This document shows, in pieces, positions 57,384 through 64,000 of a stretch of DNA of 64,000 nucleotides (its first letter is position 1; every line of letters starts with the position of its first letter). The notes below the pieces were generated by a model. That model did not search any database. It was not told the origin of the DNA and was given only the letters and a program-made list of their open reading frames with translations. The stretch is taken from positions 11,737,875-11,801,874 of the forward strand of contig CM060072.1 in NCBI GenBank assembly GCA_030533445.1, in the 5' to 3' direction. A program made the position numbers and the translations under genes. This stretch comes from Cyprinodon diabolis (lineage: Eukaryota > Chordata > Actinopteri > Cyprinodontiformes > Cyprinodontidae).

Positions 57384-58525
57384 CAGTGCAGCCAAGACAC
57401 ACAGTCCTCTGCTCTTCACCTGAGCCTAGCACACCTGGAGGAGAAAAACACCCACGTACAGATGCTGTTCCTGGACTTCAGTTCAGCTTTCAACACCATC
57501 ATCCCACTGCATCTGATAGGAAAACTGTGACAGCTGGGCTTCAATGCACCCTTATGCAATTGGCTGAAAACCTTCCTCACGAACAGACCTCAGTCAGTCC
57601 GAGTCGGACAGAACACCTCTGTTGTCATCACCCTAAGCACAGACTTCCCTTAGGCCTGTGTCCTGAGCCCCCTGCTGTTCACCCTGATGAAACATGACTG
57701 CTTCCCCAAGTTCACCACAAATTACATTGTGAAGTTTGCAGATGACACTATGGTGGTGGGCCTCATTAGAGATGACAACGAATAGGACTACAGAGGATAG
57801 GTGGAGCAGGTGGTGGACTGGTGCCAAGATAACGGCCTGATCCTGAATTGTCATTGTCGCTTCAGGAAGAACCGATATAGCTACGCTCCACTGCTCATCA
57901 ACAGCTCAGCATTAGAGGTGGTCAGCAGCACCAAATTCCTGGGGGTGCACTTCACAGACAACCTCTCCAGGACTGAAAACACCACCTCACTAGTCAAAAT
58001 TGCGCTGGGGAAGCTGCAGCGTCTTAGACTGGAAGAAAGAAGAGTGGTGAGAACAGCACAGAGGATCATCGGGGCTCCTCTTCCCTCTGTAAGACATGTA
58101 ATCCCAGCGCTGTGTGTTCAGAGTCCATAACATCATCAATGATCCCTCACACCCCCAACGTGGACTGTTCTCCCTGCTGCCTTCTGGGAAGAGGCTTTGC
58201 AGCATTCAATGCAGGTCCAGCAGATTCCGAAACAGCATCTTCCTCACCGCCATCAGACAGCTGAATGTTGAAAAAACTCTAAATCATGTTGCAGAATCTG
58301 GATCACACTGACAAAACCAAACCAAAACATTGCATATTTGCACCATGTATTTAATGCTCTGAACTTCCGTATCAATTGTGGTTTTTGCACCTTGTTTTTT
58401 TTCTTCCACACTGTTTACATTTGATTTCTGCTGCACTTTAAGAAATGGAAATGTCATGAAAGCTGTATAAAATGAAATGTCGGTTTGTATACACTCTGCG
58501 TATACAAAATGACAATAAAAGTTAT
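57384..58525 (+). mobile_element. L2-like LINE 3' portion, defective
   Basis: RT signatures run in broken frames: [17 protein letters not shown] at about 57463-57515, a VLSPLLFTL-like segment at about 57661-57690, KFADDTMVVGLI at about 57735-57770 (the active-site box) and WCQDNGLILN at 57820-57850. The C-terminal part (AQRIIGAPLPSV, about 58058-58095) and a 3' UTR ending TACAAAATGACAATAAAAG (58503-58521) follow. Stop codons, including TGA just after the first motif, inactivate it. The 5' half is missing. It resembles the copy at 18827, but the two are not close. Confidence 0.8.
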
Positions 58526-58559
58526 ACAAATTTAAAGTAAGTAAAAGGCTTTCTTCCTG

Positions 58560-58920
58560 CCACTCATCTATCCATTTTCCATCATGCTTTTATTATTATC
58601 ACAAGAGGGGTGCTAGTGCTTATCTCCAGCTGTGAGGGGAGGTGAACCCTGGACAGGTCGCCAGTCCATCACGGGGCAACACAGAGACAAATATTACAAA
58701 CAACCCCTCACGCACACCTAAGGAGAATTTAGAGAAGCCAATTGACCTAATCAATCATGTTTTTGGAGTCTGAAACAAAGCCGCAGTACCTGAAGAGAAC
58801 CCCCGCATTCTCAGTGAGAACATGCAAACTCCATGCAGAGAGACCCTGGGTGGGGAATTGAACCTGGACCTTCTTGCTGCAAGGCAGCAGTGCTACCAAC
58901 TGCACCACTGAGCACCTGCG
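58560..58920 (-). repeat. Dispersed repeat, copy 2, inverted
   Basis: Complement of the 47375 family: plus strand GGACAGGTCGCCAGTCCATC, then CAATTGACC and ATCATGTTTTTGGAGTCTG. It ends with GAATTGAACCTGGACCTTCTTGC and CAGTGCTACCAACTGCACCAC, fuller than copy 1. Directly abuts the Tc1 fragment. Confidence 0.65.
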
Positions 58921-58922
58921 AC

Positions 58923-59523
58923 TTATCCATAAAGGCCAATTTTTTGCAATATATGACTGGTTGTTGTCCTATGGACACAGTGTCCCACCTCAGCTGTAGA
59001 TCTCTGCACTTCATCTGGGGAGATCATGGGCCTCTTGGCTGCATCTCTGATCAGTCCTCTCCTTGTATGAACTGAAAATTTAGAGACAAGGTTGGAAAAT
59101 CTTTTTGTATCCAAATCTGGCTTTAAACTTCTCAACAACAGCATCTCAAACCTGCCTGGTTTACTCCTTGTTTTTCATGATGATCAGAGCAGGTGCATTT
59201 ATACTGAGACTCCATACAGGTGGAATCCTTTTTAACATCATTGGTTATTTTGGTCAACATTGGATCAATAAGAGGTCCTCACTGAATTTTTGGAAAGTGT
59301 TTGCTGCATTTAAAGGGGCAAATTAATTTAGCATGCCCCACCCTTCACTTTTTTATTTGTTAAAAAAGTTTGACATTTTCAATAAATTTAATTACACTTC
59401 ATGATTGACTCCCATGATTGATTTTTCACACACACAAAAAAAACGTTTATACATTTAAGATTGAAGCCTTAAATGTGGCAAAAGGTTGAGAAATCCAAAT
59501 ACTTTTCCAAGGCACTTTACATT
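58923..59523 (-). mobile_element. Tc1-like half element with transposase N-terminus
   Basis: The right end, read inward, starts TAAAGTGCCTTGGAAAAGTA and ATTTGGATTTCTCAACC, the terminus of a known Tc1-like family. Inward on the minus strand lies a frame (59144-58923) with RGLIRDAAKRPMISPDEVQ and VHRTTTSHILQKIGLYG, the second HTH region of Tc1 transposases. It stops at the junction with the 58560 repeat, so the catalytic domain and the left end are missing. Non-functional. Confidence 0.75.
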
Positions 59524-59734
59524 TTAACATTTGATTCATGGAGAAGGAACATTTTAAAAATATTGTTGTTCTGAGACATACAGCTCATCACAGCTAATGA
59601 CGCAGAGTTTTTTCTAAAGATATACCAGCAATTTTCTGTTTACTTTTATTGCCCCTAGTTAGTTCCCCAGAATAAACAGCTTGCCGCTGATTCCCCCCTT
59701 CAAATTTCCATCCTCAGGCTTGGTAGCTTTGAAT

Positions 59735-59895
59735 GTCAGTCCAAAAACATGAATGTTAGGTTAATTGGCTTCTCTACATTGTAAAGGTGAGTGTATTTGT
59801 GCATGGTGGTGTGTCTCTCTGTGGGGTTAACCCTGTTCAGGCTGTACCCCGTCTTGCGCCAATAGATATGAGCCGGAGAGGGGGAATGGATGATG
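59735..59895 (+). repeat. Dispersed repeat, copy 3
   Basis: Short copy of the 47375 family with CAGTCCAAAAACATGAATG, TTAATTGGCTTCTCTACATT and GGCTGTACCCCGTCTTGCGCC, ending in GGATGATGA. Confidence 0.6.
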
Positions 59896-59899
59896 ATTC

Positions 59900-60970
59900 C
59901 TTTTAAGAACTGAATCTCTAAAACATTTTCTTTGAATGTCATCTATATGGCTGTCTACTTTTGCTAAATTATACTCTCACTAAAACAGGATGAAGATTTA
60001 AAAGCTGATACAAAATTGTATTTATGAACACTAAAAGTATAAAAAAAAAGTATTTAGTCAGTCTTCTATCTTTTCACAGTGAATTGGTTCACAGTAGCTT
60101 CATCCTCTTCTATTTTTTATAAATAAACGGATGTTGTGTGAATCCAAAAAATCGGATCTGACATGTCTTTGAAAATAACCTTTTCTCAGTTTCCGAAAGA
60201 AAACTTTTTTAAACAGAAGTTTAACTCTATGTAGAGTGGGCTTCAACAAAATTGAGCGTGTACTTCTGAAAGTTTATATATTTTTCCTCAACAAATTGCT
60301 TTAGATGCTAATAGCATCCATACAGCTGTTTAAAAAAAATAACACACAAAAGCAATTCCTGCGTTGATCTTAATTATGGCCTGAATATGGCTTTTTAGAG
60401 TCTTTTGGTAATGGCTGTCACTTCCTTTATGCGTTGGTCTTTAGGCAGCAGGTCACTGGATAGTGACCTGAATGTCATGGGTCACTCAGAATGTGCTATC
60501 ATTACACAGCAGAAGCTGTTCAGGTTTTTGAGAGATGGTAAGCAAAGATGCTTTGTACTGTTTAGAGTGTTTGGATGTGATATCAGCTCAGATCAGCTTT
60601 TGGAACAATTTGTGATAAAGGGTGTAAATGCCACTAGAAACAACTCAACCATTAAAGGTGGTATTATTTGGTGGTACTTCAAGGCATTGTGGGATCTAGT
60701 TTGTCATAGAGGAACCCAAAATCAGATCAAACACCTGTGTGGTTTTTTGCATAATATTTTATTTAGATGGAGAAATAAGATTGGGAGGGATCAGCAGTAT
60801 TATCCAGTCATCCAGCTTTCAGACAAGGGACATTACACAGCCTCGGTGTTTATAGTGGTTAGCACTCTAACCATCCATTCAATTAACTGAGTTCACCAAA
60901 TCATTGTTCCCTGAAAAAGGGGGAAAATAGGAATGTCACTGTAGCAAAGACTTCCATTAACAAAACTGCT
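59900..60970. other. Intergenic, with an unexplained 161-codon frame
   Basis: The plus frame at 60405-60890 (MVMAVTSFMRWSLGS... to SINO-like end at TGA 60888-60890) is the longest frame outside transposases. I recognise no domain. It has no clear promoter, repeat ends or splice context. Chance is possible but it is long for this base composition. Confidence 0.3.
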
Positions 60971-63519
60971 TTAAGCCTGAATGTGACTACTTTTATATAA
61001 CGCCACAGTACGTTTCTTTCCTCTATATTTGTTCCTCTTTCTTTCTTCTACTGATCTTTTGTCTTGTGTCTACATGCTTTTTGCCAGTGTGACACCTAAA
61101 TTTATCCACTGAGGGAGGAACTCATATTACATTTACCTTCTCCAAGAGTTGCACGGCTCCTTTTTTTAGTTAGAGCAACATGGCCAAGAATCAGGGCCAA
61201 AAGAAGCAGAAGAACATAGATCAATCTTGTCACAGCCACAATCCAACCATATGTCCCTGAAATACATTGGATGGAGAAATTGTCATATGGTAATCATTTA
61301 TAGGCTTATACAAGTGATATCTAAAACAGGACAAGAAGAATCAAACTACCTTTACATCTTGTAAGTTGTATGACGGTCCCTTTAGTGCTGACTTTGTTCT
61401 TAACATCACACACCAGTTTTTTTCCCAGCTAACCATGTAAGGTGATGATAACATTTGAAACACTAAGGCTTTTCCAACTCTCTATTTTGGTTTGTATTAA
61501 CAGGTCTTTGTCAAATGACAAAGTAAACTTCATGTCACCCTCCATCGCTGAGGAGTTAACTGATTTATTTTGTGGTGTCAAACTGGTGTTAGAAATGCCA
61601 GGCAGCAATGCTGGAGCTAGAAGATAAATGCAAAATCATAAAAACAAAGTCATTACAATAATTTAGTTCCCATGTTTTCCTTTTTTCTTTTATTTTTTAA
61701 CACATTGATATTCCACCAGCATGACACTTGAGCAGAACACCATAACGTAAAATACATGTCCAAATAACAATTTTTAACCTTTCGAGTCTGATTCTCCACA
61801 AGGGTCTACCACCAGTTGATGAACATACTTTCAGCTAATAAACTCATGAGTTATTATTCAATGTCCTGTCAACCTTAAAATTAGTCCTTTTTAATGTTTT
61901 TGCTACTATTTAATTACTGAATTCAGAAGTTATATTCCAGAAAGCACAATTGTATGGAGGAAGAATGGTCACATGTACAGGACAATCCAGACTTTGAGCC
62001 TTTGGTGTTGAGAGTTCTCTAGCGTTATTATAATGTTCTGATTTGTGTTATCTAATTGGTTTCAAATCATATCTTGTTAAATGTATTTGTGCATCGAGTC
62101 ACGTCAGGAAAGTCTCAAAAATCCCCACTCAAATGCAATAAAATTCAAAGACCATTGGTATTTTATAAATGAAGATATAGTTTAGTATGTGCTTGACATA
62201 AGATCACACCATCCATGGGAAGAATAGCCATTAACTTCTATTTATATTGCATTCATTTCTATTGCCTAAGCCGGGCTCTAACCCTATCATTTGCCAACAC
62301 ATTCTTAAACTTAAATCTAATTTTAATTCCATTTTGGACAATTCCATTCACCCAACTTTGTGAGAACAGTTTGGAGCTGGCCTCAACGCACAAAGATGGT
62401 CCATAAAGAGATGGATGGCAGAATTTAGTGTTGATGAACTGGACTGGCCCTCACAGATTGATTGATTGATTCCTTTCTTCCTTCCTTCCTTTTCTGGTGT
62501 GTATATCCAAATTAATTCTCTGTCTCACAAAGCTATTATATATGATCAGGAGTAATAGACACAATCTTTTAGTTTAATGGGAATTTATATCATGTGCACA
62601 AAAGTCTTGTATGGAAATAAAACCATATGTAACAATATAGGTATATTTCCCTTGTGTTCTGCAGATCCAGTAAAGAACAGGTAAAGAACCTGAAAAAGTC
62701 TGTGTGAACATAGTTTGTATTATAATATCTTGAAAGAAACTAATTTAAAGTTCTAAAAATTGTGTTATAGTGACAAGATAAAACAGCTTACTTGCAAAAA
62801 TGCATGATAATATCAAACGAAATGGTTAAATCTTTCTCTCTTTTTTTTGGCTAATCAAAAAAAAAGGCTTTTTTGATTAAGTGGCACTGTCCTGGTGACT
62901 TGTGCCATATGGTATGATGGAAGAAACAGATAACATCAGTAAGGACATATTTCACCGAGGTGGTGCTGTAGCAAAATATGCATTTGTCTTTTTTAATGTT
63001 AGAAATTTCAAAAGCGATTAGAAAAAAAGAAATAAATGCAATCTGCCATATTCCTAGGCAAAAACCAGCCAAATCAAGGAATAGACATCTCTATTTGACA
63101 TGTACTTGATTACTGAAAGGGATTTCTAGACTCAGCGAGCAGACATACCTTATAGGCAACCAAATAGACTTCAGATTTAACATGAATTAAAATACCTTGT
63201 ATTTTTAGGTTTACTTGCACCGTTCTCATTATTTTTCCATCAGCTCTGTATTCTTCCAAGACATATTCTCCAGAATGTTTCTTCATGGCATTACCCAGTG
63301 TAAATGTTCCATGGTGGATTTGCTCAGAGTGATTTAAAAAGTCCTTATTGACGGTCACTGTCCCATTCTTGTCTATCTTTAAAATTCTGTATATTTCATC
63401 CTTTGTCAGTCTAATCTCACTACTCTTTGCTACTGAAAGATGAAAAAAAACTTCCTGTCCTTCTGCTCCATAACACTGCTGTGTTTGCTTGGAATCAGAA
63501 AAATTTCACTGGATGGAAG
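60970..63519 (-). pseudogene. Receptor copy D: CD2/SLAM-like Ig receptor, type 2, disrupted
   Basis: Exons on the minus strand: V-like 63519-63196, C2-like 61616-61350, transmembrane 61256-61137. A probable tail relic lies at about 61010-60975, where GTTATATA is followed directly by AAAGTAGTCAC, as if part of the ITIM were deleted. The V exon aligns with copy B (SEIRLTKDE, SGEYVLEEYRADG) but has TGA at 63508-63506 exactly where the first Cys of C-x10-C-Y-G should be. The C2 exon has TAG at 61431-61429 in place of the Gln of the L-x-G-Q-L-T-G strand, and two of its four cysteines are replaced by Ser. The transmembrane exon is open and ends in a normal donor. No signal-peptide exon was found between 63520 and 64000; it may lie outside the window. 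Not able to encode a receptor as read. Confidence 0.8.
62333..62459 (+). mobile_element. Tc1 fragment, same family as 17391
   Basis: Matches 18189-18344 (ACAATTCCAT, ACTTTGTGRGAACAGTTTGG, AGCTGGCC, ATGGTCCATAAAGAGATGG, GATGAACTGGACTGGCC) with about 30 bases missing at the second catalytic Asp region. No inverted ends remain. It lies in the V-C2 intron of copy D and is followed by an ATTG/CTTC microsatellite (62456-62492). Confidence 0.8.
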
Positions 63520-64000
63520 CTGAAAGAAACAAAGAAAAGCCATATCTGAAATAGATGAAACATTTTAAAATATAGTGACTAATTAATGTTCATTTGAAAC
63601 AAGTACAGAATTAGAATGTGGCTTTTGATGTGGCTAGTTTATCAGCTTAAAAGTACCTTTTGGAAATATCTTTTGGCCAGATATTAAATATGCTTGTCAT
63701 TAAGCATTTTTTAAACAGCAGCTCTGTTGCTCCGTTTAAATTGTTTCACCTTGGTGACTGTGGGTACTTTCAGAATACGGTGACTAAGATAAACATCGAT
63801 ATTTCTAATTTAAAACTTGTAAATGATAAATGATGTTATATTTTAATCCTTATTTTATTTCTATAAGCTGTCAGTGGAAACAATAGTGAGCAGAAAAAGA
63901 TTTGAAACAATCAATATTTATAACAAAACTTGATGAGGTTTTATTTTGTGATTTTATTTTAATGAATAAATTAGGTTTTCATATATGTTAAAACAAAGAC
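63520..64000. other. Upstream part of copy D, signal exon not found
   Basis: No convincing signal-peptide exon could be placed. An ATG at about 63702 on the minus strand is followed by a donor-like AAAAG|GTACTT at about 63654, but the encoded residues are not hydrophobic. Confidence 0.4.

Noticed and set aside
63654..63704. Signal-peptide exon of copy D
   Set aside because: The ATG and donor are present, but the encoded residues are charged and not hydrophobic, unlike exon 1 of A, B and C.

Overview
The window is vertebrate nuclear DNA, most likely from a teleost fish. It is AT-rich, has spliced immunoglobulin-superfamily genes with GT-AG introns, and is full of fish-type repeats: Tc1 elements, a Harbinger element, hAT MITEs, Ty3/gypsy LTRs, L2-like LINEs, a Penelope-like tail and an endogenous retrovirus (ERV). 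No bacterial gene layout, tRNA, rRNA or CRISPR array was seen. All exon models come from reading splice sites and reading frames by eye.

The only host genes I can support form a tandem array on the minus strand of CD2/SLAM-like receptors: signal peptide exon, V-like Ig exon, C2-like Ig exon, transmembrane exon, short tail exon. All coding introns are phase 1. Two sequence types alternate. Type 1 copies are A (10.8-13.3 kb) and C (51.1-56.0 kb). Type 2 copies are B (26.2-28.6 kb) and D (about 61.0-63.5 kb). A first exon like those of A and C at about 101-250 shows that a further copy continues off the left edge. B and C are intact, 283 residues each, and each tail carries one ITIM (VIYADV, IVYADV). 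A has a 2-base deletion in the V exon and stops in the tail. D has nonsense codons in both Ig exons. The array therefore looks like a duplicated two-gene module in which each half lost a different member.

Between the genes lie, from left to right: a 1.04-kb Harbinger element carrying only the MYB-like accessory ORF (1324-2359); a hAT MITE with an 8-bp target duplication (9842-10235); a decayed gypsy element (13.6-16.65 kb); a nearly intact Tc1 element with one nonsense codon (17391-18638); a LINE split by a solo LTR (18.8-20.5 kb); a 62-63 bp minisatellite whose units are inverted repeats (23.8-24.15 kb); a 0.7-kb DNA element (24.77-25.46 kb); and a second, frameshifted Tc1 (31110-32373).

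The most unusual structure spans 33499-43320. A fold-back element has arms made of alternating 8-bp palindromes (GTGGCCAC and GTGCGCAC) spaced every 21-22 bp. It is split at one of these palindromes by a 9.2-kb ERV. The ERV's LTRs differ at only about seven of 685 positions, yet its interior is almost entirely non-coding and holds an inverted solo LTR of the same family. Further LINE, SINE-like and Tc1 fragments fill 44-60 kb.
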